64,000 nt of DNA from an uncultured SAR86 cluster bacterium (GTDB taxonomy: Bacteria; Pseudomonadota; Gammaproteobacteria; Magnimaribacterales; D2472): NCBI GenBank assembly GCA_902509965.1, contig CABWZP010000003.1, forward strand, positions 1-64,000, written 5' to 3'. Below the pieces are notes generated by a model, which was not told the origin of the DNA, ran no database searches, and saw only the letters and a list, made by a program, of their open reading frames with translations. Shown one piece after another: positions 37,856-47,980 of this stretch. The stretch's first letter is position 1. Each line of letters opens with the position of its first letter. The translations under genes and the position numbers were made by a program.

Positions 37856-38749
37856 ATGAGTATCGTTTCAGTAAAAGATCTGCTTCATGCAGGCGTTCAC
37901 TTTGGTCATCAACAAAGATTTTGGAATCCTAAAATGGACCAATATATCTTTGATACAAGAAAAAAAATTAGCATTATTAACCTTGAACTAACTCAAGAGC
38001 ATCTAAGTGCAGCTGCTTCAAAAGTTGAAGACATATGTTCGAAGGGAAATAAAGTTTTGTTTGTTGGGACCAAAAGGTCTGCTAGCAAAACTATTAAAGA
38101 AGAGGCTTCAGCGCTAGGCCTACCATACGTAAATAAAAGATGGCTTGGCGGAACACTTACTAATTGGAAGACTATTAGAGGCTCAATTAGAAGATTGCAT
38201 GATATAGAAGAAATGGTTTCCTCAGGAAGAATAGAAAAACTTATAAAAAAAGAGGCTGTTGAAATACAAAAAGAGCATACAAAACTTGAAGCAAGTGTTG
38301 GCGGAATTAAAGATATGAAAGGACTTCCTGATGCATTATTTATTATTGATATTAAGCATGAAAAGATCGCAGTTCTAGAAGCCCAAAAAATGGGAATCCC
38401 AGTAATCGCATTAGTTGATACAAATTCAGATCCAGATGGCATTGATACTGTAATACCTGGCAATGACGATGCGATTAGGTCTGTAAGACTTGTAACAAGA
38501 GTTATTGCTGAAGCGTGTGCAAGAGGAATTGAATCATCAACAGGTTATGCTCCTGTCTCAGATGTTAAATCACCTAAAATAGAAACAATAAAAAAAGAAG
38601 AACCTGAAGCTCCTGTAGAAGAAGTCGAAGCTCCTGCGGAAGAAGTTGTGGCTGAAGCTCCTGCGGAAGAAATTGAAACTCCTGCGGAAGAAGTTGTGGC
38701 TGAAGCTCCTGTAGAAGAATCTGAGGAATCTGAAAAAGATTCAAAGTAA
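37856..38749 (+). CDS. rpsB: 30S ribosomal protein S2 with acidic repeat tail
   Basis: S2 is among the last proteins to join the 30S subunit and is needed for S1 binding. The core matches the family: [53 protein letters not shown] and [23 protein letters not shown]. The 297 residues exceed the usual 240-250 because of a roughly 50-residue Glu/Pro/Ala/Val tail made of EAPAEE-type repeats. tsf follows by 26 nt. Confidence 0.98.
   Translation: MSIVSVKDLLHAGVHFGHQQRFWNPKMDQYIFDTRKKISIINLELTQEHLSAAASKVEDICSKGNKVLFVGTKRSASKTIKEEASALGLPYVNKRWLGGTLTNWKTIRGSIRRLHDIEEMVSSGRIEKLIKKEAVEIQKEHTKLEASVGGIKDMKGLPDALFIIDIKHEKIAVLEAQKMGIPVIALVDTNSDPDGIDTVIPGNDDAIRSVRLVTRVIAEACARGIESSTGYAPVSDVKSPKIETIKKEEPEAPVEEVEAPAEEVVAEAPAEEIETPAEEVVAEAPVEESEESEKDSK
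38606..38722 (+). repeat. Five imperfect tandem repeats encoding the S2 tail
   Basis: Alternating 21- and 27-bp units starting at 38606, 38627, 38654, 38675 and 38702, built on GAAGCTCCTGCGGAAGAA and, in the longer ones, GTTGTGGCT. The long unit is near-identical in its two copies, which points to recent slippage or unequal crossover. All units are in frame. Confidence 0.85.
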
Positions 38750-38775
38750 ATCATTAATAATAAAGGATTAGAAAA

Positions 38776-39633
38776 ATGGAAATTAAAGCATCACAAGTCA
38801 AAGAATTAAGAGATATGTCTGGTGTCGCCATGATGGAATGTAAGAGAGCTTTGGTTGAGTGCGAAGGAGATCTAGAAAAAGCTTTGGATCTTTTAAGATC
38901 TAATAGTTCACTTAAAGCAGAAAAAAAATCTTCTAGAGTGGCTGCTGATGGAGTAATTAGAATAGTCTCATCAGATAGTTACGCAACAATTATTGAAATA
39001 AATTCTGAAACTGATTTTGCTGCAAAAGATCCTGGATTTATAGCTTTTGCCGATGATGTTGTAAATTATGTCTCTAATAATAAAGTAGATGATATATCTA
39101 TGTTTGCATCAACTGAAATAGAAGAAAAGAGGTTAGCTCTAATTCAAAAAATTGGTGAAAACATACAATTGAGAAGAATGGAAACAATCGAATTTGATAA
39201 TTCAATGTCTGTAGGGTCTTATATGCATTCAGATGGAAAACTAGCAACACTAGTTGTTACCAGTAATTCTGATGATAATCTTGCGAAAGATGTTGCTATG
39301 CACGTAGCGGCATCTAACCCTTTATGCAAAACTCCTGATGATATTGATAGCGAAGTTCTTGAAAGAGAAAAAGCTATTTTTGAGGTTCAAGCTAAAGAGT
39401 CAGGAAAAGATGACGAAATTATGAGCAAGATGGTAGAAGGAAAGGTTAGAAAGTTTCTTGCAGAGGTATCTTTAACCTCTCAAGCTTTTATTAAAGATCC
39501 TGACATGACTGTTGGAAAACTTCTTTCAGACAATGGAGCAGATGTTACCGGGTATGTTAGATTTAAAGTTGGTGAAGGAATTGAAGTTGAAACTAAAAGT
39601 TTTGCAGATGAGGTTGCTGATCAATTAAAATAA
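38776..39633 (+). CDS. tsf: Translation elongation factor Ts
   Basis: Guanine nucleotide exchange factor for EF-Tu. 285 residues: a UBA-like N-terminus (VKELRDMSGVAMMECKRAL), the SETDFAAKDPGF contact motif, and the AMHVAASNPLC core domain. A functional EF-Tu must exist outside this window, since no tuf is present here. AAAGGA precedes the start. Confidence 0.98.
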   Translation: MEIKASQVKELRDMSGVAMMECKRALVECEGDLEKALDLLRSNSSLKAEKKSSRVAADGVIRIVSSDSYATIIEINSETDFAAKDPGFIAFADDVVNYVSNNKVDDISMFASTEIEEKRLALIQKIGENIQLRRMETIEFDNSMSVGSYMHSDGKLATLVVTSNSDDNLAKDVAMHVAASNPLCKTPDDIDSEVLEREKAIFEVQAKESGKDDEIMSKMVEGKVRKFLAEVSLTSQAFIKDPDMTVGKLLSDNGADVTGYVRFKVGEGIEVETKSFADEVADQLK

Positions 39634-39637
39634 TTCA

Positions 39638-40351
39638 ATGTCCAATCTAAAACATAAACGCCTTCTTGTTAAATTCAGTGGCGAATCTGTTGCTGGTGAT
39701 GATGAGCATGGAATCGACCCCAAGATTCTTGATGCAATGGCTAAATCTATAAAAGAGTGTAAAGAAATAGATGCTGAAATAGGTATTGTTATTGGTGGAG
39801 GCAACTTATTTCGAGGAGAGAAGCTAAATCAAGCTGGAATGGATAGAGTTGCAGGTGATCATATGGGTATGTTAGCAACAGTAATGAATGGTATTGCTTT
39901 TAGAGATGCTCTCGAAAGAGCAGGCATTAAAACAAGAGTAATGTCCGCTATTCCTATAGCAGGATTAGTAGAGCATTATGACAGAAGGTTAGCAATTCAA
40001 CTTCTAAGCGATGGATATGTTGTAATATTTACTGCTGGGACTGGAAATCCATTTTTTACCACAGATACAGCTGGTTGCTTGAGAGCAGTTGAGATACAAG
40101 CTGATTTAATGTTAAAAGCAACACGAGTTGATGGAGTATATTCAGATGACCCTGAAATTAATCCAGAAGCGAAATTCCATCCAGTTCTGTCTTTTGACGA
40201 AGCTATTTCTAAAAATTTAAAAGTTATGGACGCAACAGCTCTAACTTTAGCTCGAGATCACAAACTACCTATTAATGTTTTTAATGTTTCAAAAGAACAT
40301 GCTCTTAAAGATATTATTTGTGGAGAACATATTGGTACAATAATATCTTAA
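39638..40351 (+). CDS. pyrH: Uridylate kinase
   Basis: Converts UMP to UDP; bacterial amino-acid-kinase-fold hexamer regulated by GTP and UTP. 237 residues: LVKFSGESVAGDDEHGID, IGIVIGGGNLFRG, GDHMGMLATVMNG, and FFTTDTAGCLRAVE. Between tsf and frr as in most proteobacteria. Confidence 0.98.
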   Translation: MSNLKHKRLLVKFSGESVAGDDEHGIDPKILDAMAKSIKECKEIDAEIGIVIGGGNLFRGEKLNQAGMDRVAGDHMGMLATVMNGIAFRDALERAGIKTRVMSAIPIAGLVEHYDRRLAIQLLSDGYVVIFTAGTGNPFFTTDTAGCLRAVEIQADLMLKATRVDGVYSDDPEINPEAKFHPVLSFDEAISKNLKVMDATALTLARDHKLPINVFNVSKEHALKDIICGEHIGTIIS

Positions 40352-40352
40352 T

Positions 40353-40907
40353 ATGAACACAATACTTGAATCACTTAAAGAAAGAATGGAGAAATCCATA
40401 GAATCTCTTAGATCAGCATTTAATAAAATTAGAACCGGCCGAGCAAATCCTGCAATACTTGATGATGTTAAAATTGATTATTATGGAAATTTAACTCCTT
40501 TAAATCAAACATCTAATATTTCTGTTGAAGAAAATAGAACCTTAGTTATCTCTCCATGGGATAAAAATTTAATGCCTGAAATTGAAAAAGCCATAACTTC
40601 ATCTGACTTGGGCTTAAATCCAAGCTCATCTGGTGATCTGATAAGAGTCACTATGCCAACTCTTACTGAAGAAACAAGACAGGGCTATATCAAACAAGCA
40701 AGAAGTGAGGCTGAAAATTCACGAATATCAATTAGAAATATCCGAAGAGATGCAAATAATCAAGTTAAAGATATGCAGTCAGCAGGTGAAATATCTGAGG
40801 ATGATATGAGACGTTCAGAAGACCTAATTCAAAAAGAAACTGATACTTATATATCAATTGTAGATTCAGAATTAAAAAATAAAGAATCTGATCTCCTAGA
40901 AATATAA
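40353..40907 (+). CDS. frr: Ribosome recycling factor
   Basis: Splits post-termination ribosomes with EF-G. 184 residues: a tRNA-mimicking helical bundle with RMEKSIESLRSAFNKIRTGRANPAILDDV, the LVISPWDKNLMPEIEKAI core and the C-terminal VRR-like NIRRDANNQVKDM. One nt after pyrH. Confidence 0.98.
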   Translation: MNTILESLKERMEKSIESLRSAFNKIRTGRANPAILDDVKIDYYGNLTPLNQTSNISVEENRTLVISPWDKNLMPEIEKAITSSDLGLNPSSSGDLIRVTMPTLTEETRQGYIKQARSEAENSRISIRNIRRDANNQVKDMQSAGEISEDDMRRSEDLIQKETDTYISIVDSELKNKESDLLEI

Positions 40908-40917
40908 GTCGACCATC

Positions 40918-41646
40918 ATGGGTCTACCCAAATCAGACAAAAATCAAAACTCTATAAAGAATGTTGCCATTATTATGGATGGAAATGGAAGATGGGCTAA
41001 AAGCAATAAATTAAAAATAACTCAAGGGCATGAAAAAGGTGTTGGCGTTGTTAAAGATATCGTAGAGGAATGTGTTACACAAAATATAAATACGCTAACA
41101 ATCTATGCATTTAGCTCTGAAAATTGGTCTAGGCCTAAAAATGAAATTGATGGCATTAAAGCTTTAATTGTTAAAGCTATCTCTGATCAAGTACCAGAAC
41201 TAATTGATCAAAGAGTTAAGTTAAATTTTTTTGGAAATATAGAAGATTTTGGTTCAAAAATAATTGACAAGATTAATAAAGCCCAAAATGATACTTCTTT
41301 AAGTAATCCATCTTTAGAGCTAAATGTTGCATTAGGTTATGGGGGTAGGAATGACATTGTAAATACCACCAAGTTATTAGCAAAAAAAGTTCATAATAAA
41401 GAAATAAATATAAAAGACATTAATGAAGATATTTTTTCACAACTCTCATTAGTTCCTGTCGATAATATAGATCTTGTTATTAGGACAGGTGGAGATAAAA
41501 GACTTAGTAATTTTTTATTATTCCAAATAGCATATGCTGAAATAATGTTTATTGAAAAATTATGGCCAGATTTTACTAAAGAAGATTTTATTTCTTGCCT
41601 AGAGTCTTTTAAAAATGTGGAGAGAAGATTTGGAAAAAGAATTTAA
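40918..41646 (+). CDS. uppS: Undecaprenyl diphosphate synthase
   Basis: Cis-prenyltransferase making the C55 lipid carrier precursor for cell-wall and LPS synthesis. 242 residues: NVAIIMDGNGRWAKSNKLKITQGHEKG (catalytic Asp and diphosphate loop), TIYAFSSENWSRP, LNVALGYGGRNDIV and VIRTGGDKRLSNFLLFQIAYAE. Just upstream of cdsA, as usual. Confidence 0.97.
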   Translation: MGLPKSDKNQNSIKNVAIIMDGNGRWAKSNKLKITQGHEKGVGVVKDIVEECVTQNINTLTIYAFSSENWSRPKNEIDGIKALIVKAISDQVPELIDQRVKLNFFGNIEDFGSKIIDKINKAQNDTSLSNPSLELNVALGYGGRNDIVNTTKLLAKKVHNKEINIKDINEDIFSQLSLVPVDNIDLVIRTGGDKRLSNFLLFQIAYAEIMFIEKLWPDFTKEDFISCLESFKNVERRFGKRI

Positions 41647-41656
41647 TACAACATTT

Positions 41657-42448
41657 ATGAACCGATCTATTACCGGTTTAATGATGGTTATACCTTTTTT
41701 TAGTTTAATTTATTTTGCTAATAGCTTTCTTACAAATATAGTAATTACAGTAATTTCAATATTAATTTTTTTAGAGTGGAGAGGGTTAGCCAAAGAAAGA
41801 AATCTAACAGTTGATTTACTATTTATTATTTTCTTTATATTGGGGTATATAGTTTTTCAAGAATATTTTTTATTCTTTTTTGTATCTCTTTTAGCTGTTT
41901 TTTGGTTTATTTTTTCAATATTTTTATTTAGAAATAAGTTAGAACTTATTAGTTCCATACATTTTGACAATAATGCCCTTAGACTTATAGTAATAGCGGG
42001 GTTTTATTCTAGCTTATTGCTACTTGTCCAAACCATTGAAATAAATCACCTTTTAGTTTTTATAATTATAGTAAATACTTCATTGGCTGACATTTGTGCA
42101 TATTTAGTAGGCTCTCGCTTTGGTAAAACTCCTTTATTAAAAAATATTAGTCCTAATAAAACTTTTGAGGGCTTTGTGGGAGGCATAGCTGCATCATTAT
42201 CATTTGGATTACTAATGTATTATGTATATCAACTGCCAATATCTATGGTCCCTATAATAATTTTTTCATCTCTCTATGCATTTGTTGGAGATTATTTTAT
42301 GAGTTACTTAAAGAGGAAAAGTAACCTGAAAGATACTGGTTCAATTCTTCCTGGGCATGGCGGCATTTTAGACAGGATTGATTCACATTTGTCTGCTACA
42401 ACAATATTTACTTTCTTATTTTTATTAATCCAAACCATAGGCATTTAA
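41657..42448 (+). CDS. cdsA: Phosphatidate cytidylyltransferase
   Basis: Makes CDP-diacylglycerol for all phospholipids; inner membrane. The track start (41615) overlaps uppS, but ATG 41657 (MNRSITGLMM) comes 10 nt after the uppS stop and begins directly at the first membrane helix, giving 263 residues. About seven hydrophobic segments. The C-terminal signature K-x-SNLKDTGSILPGHGGILDRIDS is complete. Confidence 0.95.
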   Translation: MNRSITGLMMVIPFFSLIYFANSFLTNIVITVISILIFLEWRGLAKERNLTVDLLFIIFFILGYIVFQEYFLFFFVSLLAVFWFIFSIFLFRNKLELISSIHFDNNALRLIVIAGFYSSLLLLVQTIEINHLLVFIIIVNTSLADICAYLVGSRFGKTPLLKNISPNKTFEGFVGGIAASLSFGLLMYYVYQLPISMVPIIIFSSLYAFVGDYFMSYLKRKSNLKDTGSILPGHGGILDRIDSHLSATTIFTFLFLLIQTIGI

Positions 42449-43600
42449 ATGAAAAATATTCTTTTGTTGGGTGCAACTGGAAGTATTGGCGATAGCGTTC
42501 TTAATGTTATAAGACAAAATAAAAGCACGCTAAATTTATTTGGAATCGCAGTTGGAAAGAATATTAAGAAAACAGAAAGCATTATCAAAACATTTTTACC
42601 CAAACATATTTTTGTAGATGATGTTAAAGCTTATGATGAAATTTCTTCTTTTCATCCAGATAAAAATATCTTAAATTCAGATCAAGAATTATTGAATTTA
42701 ATTTCTGATGATAAAGTTGATATTGTCATATCTGCAATAGTTGGATTTGCTGGTCTCAAAGCAAGCTTAATGGCGGTTAATGCAGGTAAAACAGTATTGA
42801 TTGCTAATAAAGAAAGCATTGTTGCAGCAGGGGATATACTTATGCCTTTAGCAAGATCTAAAGGTTCAATAATTATCCCGATTGATAGCGAACATAATGC
42901 AATATTTCAATGCCTCCCAGAAGATAAAACTACCAAAGATGTTGATAAAATTACAATAACTGCTTCTGGAGGTCCTTTTATAAATATACCTCTTTCAAAA
43001 CTATCTGACATATCTCCTAAAGATGCTCTTAAGCATCCAAATTGGGAAATGGGTTTTAAGGTATCTATTGATTCTGCAACTTTAGTAAATAAATGCTTGG
43101 AATTAATAGAAGCTAGATACCTTTTTGATTTAAATGAAAAGTTTTTTGATTTAGTTATTCATCCTCAAAGCATTGTTCATTCAATAGTTACATATAAAGA
43201 TGGTTCAAGTATCTCACAGATGAGCAATCCAAATATGGAAGTTCCAATTGCTAATGCATTAGGTGATTCTAGTAAAGTACCAATTGAATATTCAAAATTA
43301 GATTTCAATAATCTTAATCTTTCATTTCAAGAATTCCCTTCAGATAGATCCAAACTCCAAAATCTAGCTAGAGAGATTTGCAATACTGGTGGCTCTTCTG
43401 GTCTGATTTTCAATGCAGCAAATGAGATAGCTGTTGAATATTTCCTAAAAAAAGAGCTTAAATTCTCTCAAATTTATGATGTTATTTATAGAACTTTTGA
43501 TTTAATGCCCTTGTCTAATCCTCAAGATATAGAAACTTTAAATGAATTAAACAATGAAGCACGCATCAAGGCTAAGAAGGTGATAAAATCGATAACTTAA
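42449..43600 (+). CDS. dxr: 1-deoxy-D-xylulose 5-phosphate reductoisomerase
   Basis: First committed step of the MEP isoprenoid pathway; feeds UppS and IspB, also encoded here. 383 residues: NADPH motif LLGATGSIGDSVLNVI, ANKESIVAAGD, PIDSEHNAIFQCL (metal ligands) and ASGGPF, with HPNWEMGFKVSIDSATLVNK. Starts on the base after the cdsA stop. Confidence 0.98.
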   Translation: MKNILLLGATGSIGDSVLNVIRQNKSTLNLFGIAVGKNIKKTESIIKTFLPKHIFVDDVKAYDEISSFHPDKNILNSDQELLNLISDDKVDIVISAIVGFAGLKASLMAVNAGKTVLIANKESIVAAGDILMPLARSKGSIIIPIDSEHNAIFQCLPEDKTTKDVDKITITASGGPFINIPLSKLSDISPKDALKHPNWEMGFKVSIDSATLVNKCLELIEARYLFDLNEKFFDLVIHPQSIVHSIVTYKDGSSISQMSNPNMEVPIANALGDSSKVPIEYSKLDFNNLNLSFQEFPSDRSKLQNLAREICNTGGSSGLIFNAANEIAVEYFLKKELKFSQIYDVIYRTFDLMPLSNPQDIETLNELNNEARIKAKKVIKSIT

Positions 43601-43610
43601 AATTAGCAAT

Positions 43611-44957
43611 ATGAATTATTTAATAGATACATTAGTCTACGCAGGAGCATTTATAGCTTTGCTATTTGTATTGGTGGTTATTCATGAATGTGGTCATTAC
43701 TTTGTAGCTAGATATTTTGGTGTTCATTGTCCTAGGTTCTCATTTGGTATGGGACCTGTTATTTATAAAAAAATAGATAAACATGGAACTGAATTTGCTT
43801 TGTCTGCTTTTCCTTTAGGTGGATATGTTTCAATGATTACTAAGAAAATGTTTGAAGTAGATCCCGAGCTAAAAAAAGAATTTACAGAAGTTCAGCTTGA
43901 TAAAACGTTTGATACTAAACCTAAACTTCAAAGAGCTGCAATAATGCTAGCTGGACCAGTTGCTAACTTTCTTTTATCTATTCTTATATTTTCTTTTATT
44001 TTTTCGAGCACACCAGACCCTCAATCAACTCTTGTAGTGAATGAGATTGATGATTCTTCAATGTTTCAAATTGGCGATCAAATTATTTCAATAGACGGAG
44101 TAAAAGTTTCAGAAAGAAAAGACATAAGTTTGGAATTGCTTTCAAAGGCAGGAATGACAGGTGAGCTATTTATAGAGGTTCTCTCAAAAGATTCAAGTTC
44201 AACAAAAGAGATATCATTGAATGTCGATAACTTTTTAACAGATAGTGAACAACAACAAAATCCAGTAAATGCATTAAATATATCAGTGCAAACAAGAATG
44301 CTCCCTATAATTGGAAGTTTGATTGATAAAGGTGCTGCAGATAAAGGCGGGTTAAAAGAAAATGATAGGATATTAGCCATTAATAACTCAAGCATATCTT
44401 ATGCATCCGAAATAGTAGCTGTTTTAAATAATTTAACTGGTAATTCAGCTGATATCCAAGTATTAAGAAACAATAAAACTATAATTTTTCCTGTAGAACT
44501 TACTTCAGTTGTTGATAGTTTAGGTAATGAATCAAAATTATTAGGAATTGGATTTGGTCTCCAAAGAACTTTTATTGAATCCATAATTAAGGGAGCAAAA
44601 GAGACTTACAATTTAAGTATAAAGACGCTTCAATTTATTGGAAAGATGTTTACAGGAAACATGGGTACTGAGAATCTTTCTGGTCCAATTGGTATTGCTA
44701 AAATGGCAGGAGATACGGCTCAAGCAGGGATACTGCCCTTTATGTATTTAATGGCATTATTAAGCATCAGTTTAGGAGTATTGAATTTATTACCCATACC
44801 AGCTCTTGATGGAGGTCAATTAACCCTTCTTGGAGTTGAAGCAATTAGAGGCTCACCTCTACCTGATAAAGTAGAAAATTTTGTATATGCTACAGGCACC
44901 GTGATGATACTATTCTTAATGGTATTTGCTGTATTTAATGATGTAGCAAGATTTTAA
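43611..44957 (+). CDS. rseP: Site-2 intramembrane metalloprotease RseP
   Basis: Cleaves transmembrane substrates such as anti-sigma factor RseA and signal-peptide remnants. 448 residues: HEXXH as VVIHECGHYFVARYFGV in the first helix, FALSAFPLGGYV, a PDZ region, and NLLPIPALDGGQL (third metal ligand) near the C-terminus. Directly upstream of bamA, as in E. coli. No rseA or rpoE is present in this window. Confidence 0.97.
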   Translation: MNYLIDTLVYAGAFIALLFVLVVIHECGHYFVARYFGVHCPRFSFGMGPVIYKKIDKHGTEFALSAFPLGGYVSMITKKMFEVDPELKKEFTEVQLDKTFDTKPKLQRAAIMLAGPVANFLLSILIFSFIFSSTPDPQSTLVVNEIDDSSMFQIGDQIISIDGVKVSERKDISLELLSKAGMTGELFIEVLSKDSSSTKEISLNVDNFLTDSEQQQNPVNALNISVQTRMLPIIGSLIDKGAADKGGLKENDRILAINNSSISYASEIVAVLNNLTGNSADIQVLRNNKTIIFPVELTSVVDSLGNESKLLGIGFGLQRTFIESIIKGAKETYNLSIKTLQFIGKMFTGNMGTENLSGPIGIAKMAGDTAQAGILPFMYLMALLSISLGVLNLLPIPALDGGQLTLLGVEAIRGSPLPDKVENFVYATGTVMILFLMVFAVFNDVARF

Positions 44958-44963
44958 TAAGGA

Positions 44964-47384
44964 ATGACATTGAAAAAATTACTTTTACTTATCATATCTC
45001 TCAGTTTTATAAATGTAGTAACAGCATTTGATGATTTCGTTATTAATGATATAAGAATAGTAGGTCTACAAAGAGTATCTACAGGCAGTATATTTAATGT
45101 AATACCAGTTAGCGTAGGTGACAGAGTTGACAAGAGAAAAGTTGGAGATATTACAAGAGCCCTATTCGCTACAGAGCAATTCGATGATATTCAAATCGGC
45201 AAGGAATTAAGCACTCTTATAATTACGGTCCAAGAGAGACCCTCTATATCTGCGATCAATATTTCAGGAAACAAAGCTCTTAAAACAGAACAATTACTTG
45301 AAAGTTTGAATGGTGTCGAAATTGCTGAGGGTAAAGTTTACAAAAGATCTACTTTAGAAAAAATGAAATCTGAATTGGTTAGGTCTTATGCTTCTCAAGG
45401 AAGATATGGAGCTAGTGTTGAAGTTGATGAAATCAACAAACCAAGAAATAGAGTAGAAGTTGGAATAGTTGTTGATGAGGGTGAAAGCGCAACTATTGAG
45501 AGTATTAATATTTTAGGTAACAAATTATTTACCGATGACGAACTTTTACGAAGTTTTGAACTAGGAGAAGGAAGCATATTATCTTTTTTAACGAGTGATA
45601 ATCAGTATTCTAGAGAAAAACTACAAGGGGACATTGAAAACCTCGAGTCATATTATCTAGATAGAGGTTATTTAAAGTTTTCATTAGAATCTACTCAGGT
45701 TAGCTTAACAAGAGACAGAAAAGGAATACATATTACTTTTGGCTTGATAGAAGGAGATCAATATACTGTAAGTGAAGTCAGTGTTATTGGAAATATCCCT
45801 ATAAAAGCAGAAGCCTATGAAACTGTTATTCAATCTCAAAAAAATAAGGTTTATTCTCAAGCAGCTATAACTGCTATTGAAGAATTTTTTACTACGGTTC
45901 TAGGAAATGAAGGTTATGCATTTGCTGAAGTAAAAGGAAGTCCTGAAATAAATGAAGATACCCAAGAGGTAGATTTAGTTTTTGCCGTAAATGCAGGTAA
46001 GCGAACATATACAAGAAAAATAATTTTTGCTGGTAATCAAATAACCCAAGATGAAGTTTTAAGAAGAGAGATGAGACAATTTGAAGGCGCTCCAACATCA
46101 GACGAAAGAATCCAAAACTCTAAAGTTCGACTAGAGAGATTGGGTTATTTCAAAGATGTGACCGTTGAAACTATTCCAGTTCCTGGAACTGATGATCAGG
46201 TAGATGCGGTATATCAAGTTGAAGAGGAAACAACTGGTCAAATAGGTGGAAATGTTGGTTATAGTGATTTTGGTTTGATGCTTGGCTTTAATCTTAATGA
46301 AAGGAACTTTCTTGGAAGCGGAAATACTGTAGGAGTTTCAATAAACAAGAGCGTTTATCAAGAGTCATATAATCTTTCATTTTTTGATCCTTATTACACC
46401 ATGGATGGTGTTAGCAGAGGCTATAACGCATATTTTAGAGAAACTGATTACGGCGAATTTAATATAGCAAATTACTTAACTAATTCAGCTGGAGTCGGTT
46501 TACAATTTGGTTACCCCATATCAGATACACAAAGAGTAGGCTTAAACTTAACCTATGATAAAACAGATATTGATTCTGGAACTCTTCCAGCTAGAGAGAT
46601 ATCTGATTTCTTAACCTCAGAAGGTAATATCTTTGAAACATTAAGCGTTCAAGCTGTATGGTCAAGAGTTACTCTTAATCGTGGAATGTTTCCCACGCAA
46701 GGATCATCAACAGATTTAATGCTAATGGCAGCACTACCTTTTAGTGATATTCAATACGCTAGATTTAATGTTCGACAAAAGTATTACAAACCGTTAGGCA
46801 TATATGACCTTGTCTTTGGATTTAATGGTGAGCTTGGTTATATGGATGTTTATGGCGATACAAAAAGTACACCATTTTTTCAAAATTTTTATGCTGGAGG
46901 ACCTAGATCACTTAGAGGTTTTGAATCAAATACACTTGGGCCAAGAAGCACACAAGCGCCATGTTATGAATATGATCCTGTAAATGACTTATGTCCAGCT
47001 TTAAGGGATACAGACTTTGATGGAGAGCCTGATTCACCAGCATATAATCCATATCTATTTAGCAATAGAGATCAACCTATTGGAGGAAATGTTAAAGTTG
47101 AAGGAAGTTTCCAATTAATATTTAAACTTCCGATGATTGAAGATCAAAGGTCTATGCGATCTGCTTTTTTCTTTGATTTTGGTAATGTTTTTTCAACTGA
47201 CTGCAAAGATTATCAAATTAATTGTTATGAACCAGATCTTGAAGAATTAAGATATTCTTATGGTGTGGGAGTTACATGGATAACAGGATTTGGACCAATG
47301 AGTTTTGCAATTGCAAAACCTTCTAATGCTGGACCATTTGAAAGAACTGAGCAATTCCAGTTTACAATTGGAAATGTTTTTTAA
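44964..47384 (+). CDS. bamA: Outer membrane protein assembly factor BamA
   Basis: Central Omp85 protein that folds beta-barrels into the outer membrane. 806 residues: signal peptide (KKLLLLIISLSFINVVTA), five POTRA domains, then a C-terminal 16-strand barrel with NERNFLGSGNTVGVSINKS and FYAGGPRSLRGFESNTLGPR, the Omp85 VRGF/Y-equivalent motif, and the C-terminal FTIGNVF ending in Phe. AAGGA directly touches the ATG but sits 6 nt before a TTG at 44970, so translation may start there (MKKLLLL). Confidence 0.97.
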   Translation: MTLKKLLLLIISLSFINVVTAFDDFVINDIRIVGLQRVSTGSIFNVIPVSVGDRVDKRKVGDITRALFATEQFDDIQIGKELSTLIITVQERPSISAINISGNKALKTEQLLESLNGVEIAEGKVYKRSTLEKMKSELVRSYASQGRYGASVEVDEINKPRNRVEVGIVVDEGESATIESINILGNKLFTDDELLRSFELGEGSILSFLTSDNQYSREKLQGDIENLESYYLDRGYLKFSLESTQVSLTRDRKGIHITFGLIEGDQYTVSEVSVIGNIPIKAEAYETVIQSQKNKVYSQAAITAIEEFFTTVLGNEGYAFAEVKGSPEINEDTQEVDLVFAVNAGKRTYTRKIIFAGNQITQDEVLRREMRQFEGAPTSDERIQNSKVRLERLGYFKDVTVETIPVPGTDDQVDAVYQVEEETTGQIGGNVGYSDFGLMLGFNLNERNFLGSGNTVGVSINKSVYQESYNLSFFDPYYTMDGVSRGYNAYFRETDYGEFNIANYLTNSAGVGLQFGYPISDTQRVGLNLTYDKTDIDSGTLPAREISDFLTSEGNIFETLSVQAVWSRVTLNRGMFPTQGSSTDLMLMAALPFSDIQYARFNVRQKYYKPLGIYDLVFGFNGELGYMDVYGDTKSTPFFQNFYAGGPRSLRGFESNTLGPRSTQAPCYEYDPVNDLCPALRDTDFDGEPDSPAYNPYLFSNRDQPIGGNVKVEGSFQLIFKLPMIEDQRSMRSAFFFDFGNVFSTDCKDYQINCYEPDLEELRYSYGVGVTWITGFGPMSFAIAKPSNAGPFERTEQFQFTIGNVF

Positions 47385-47447
47385 ATGATAATTTCATGCT
47401 TTTTGCATAAATTAGTATAAAATACATCAACTTATTAAGGGGTAATT

Positions 47448-47972
47448 ATGAAAAATTTAAATAAACTATTTTTAGCTGCATTCTTATTAATATCTGTGCC
47501 TTCATATGCTAGTGATGGTATGGCAGTTATTGATATGAGAGTTGCTGTTTTATCAACACAACAAGCGCAAGATACTTTCAAGGCATTAGAAGAGGACGCT
47601 GATTATGCTGCTAAAGTAGAGCAAGCTCAGACGCTTCAGGCAGATAGGCAAGCTTTAGCAGAAACCCTTCAAAAAGATGGAGAGACCATGTCTCAAGAAG
47701 AGGTAGCTAGCGCTCAAAAATCTATTCAAGATAAATCTCAGGAGCTTGAGTTTATTGTTGGTCAAATTCAAGCAAAGCAAAACGAAACAGCTGAAAAGAT
47801 TTTTAGAGACATGAATCCTTCATTACAAAAAATTCTTTCAGAGCTTCTTGCTGCTAAGCAATTAAAAGTTTTATTAGCTAGAGATACTGCTATTTTTGCA
47901 GATCCAGCACTAGATATAACAGATGATGTTACTTCTATGCTTGATGTTGCAGCTTCTGGGGCGAATGAATAA
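47448..47972 (+). CDS. skp: Periplasmic chaperone Skp (OmpH)
   Basis: Carries unfolded outer-membrane proteins across the periplasm to BamA. 174 residues: a cleavable signal peptide (LFLAAFLLISVPSYAS), then GMAVIDMRVAVLSTQQAQ and a Gln/Glu/Ala/Lys-rich coiled coil typical of Skp tentacles. 63 nt after bamA, with a possible TATAAAAT -10 box at 47416 but a poor -35. AAGGGG precedes the ATG. Confidence 0.93.
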   Translation: MKNLNKLFLAAFLLISVPSYASDGMAVIDMRVAVLSTQQAQDTFKALEEDADYAAKVEQAQTLQADRQALAETLQKDGETMSQEEVASAQKSIQDKSQELEFIVGQIQAKQNETAEKIFRDMNPSLQKILSELLAAKQLKVLLARDTAIFADPALDITDDVTSMLDVAASGANE

Positions 47973-47980
47973 ACTCACTT

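Noticed and set aside
37993-38463. 156-residue minus-strand ORF inside rpsB
   Set aside because: Shadow of the conserved S2 core.
38602-38726. Regularly spaced repeats that could suggest a CRISPR or satellite
   Set aside because: Units are in frame within rpsB, have no unique spacers and encode a simple acidic tail.
47385-47447. Sigma-E promoter before skp
   Set aside because: No GAACTT-N16-TCTRA pattern; only a TATAAAAT without a good -35.
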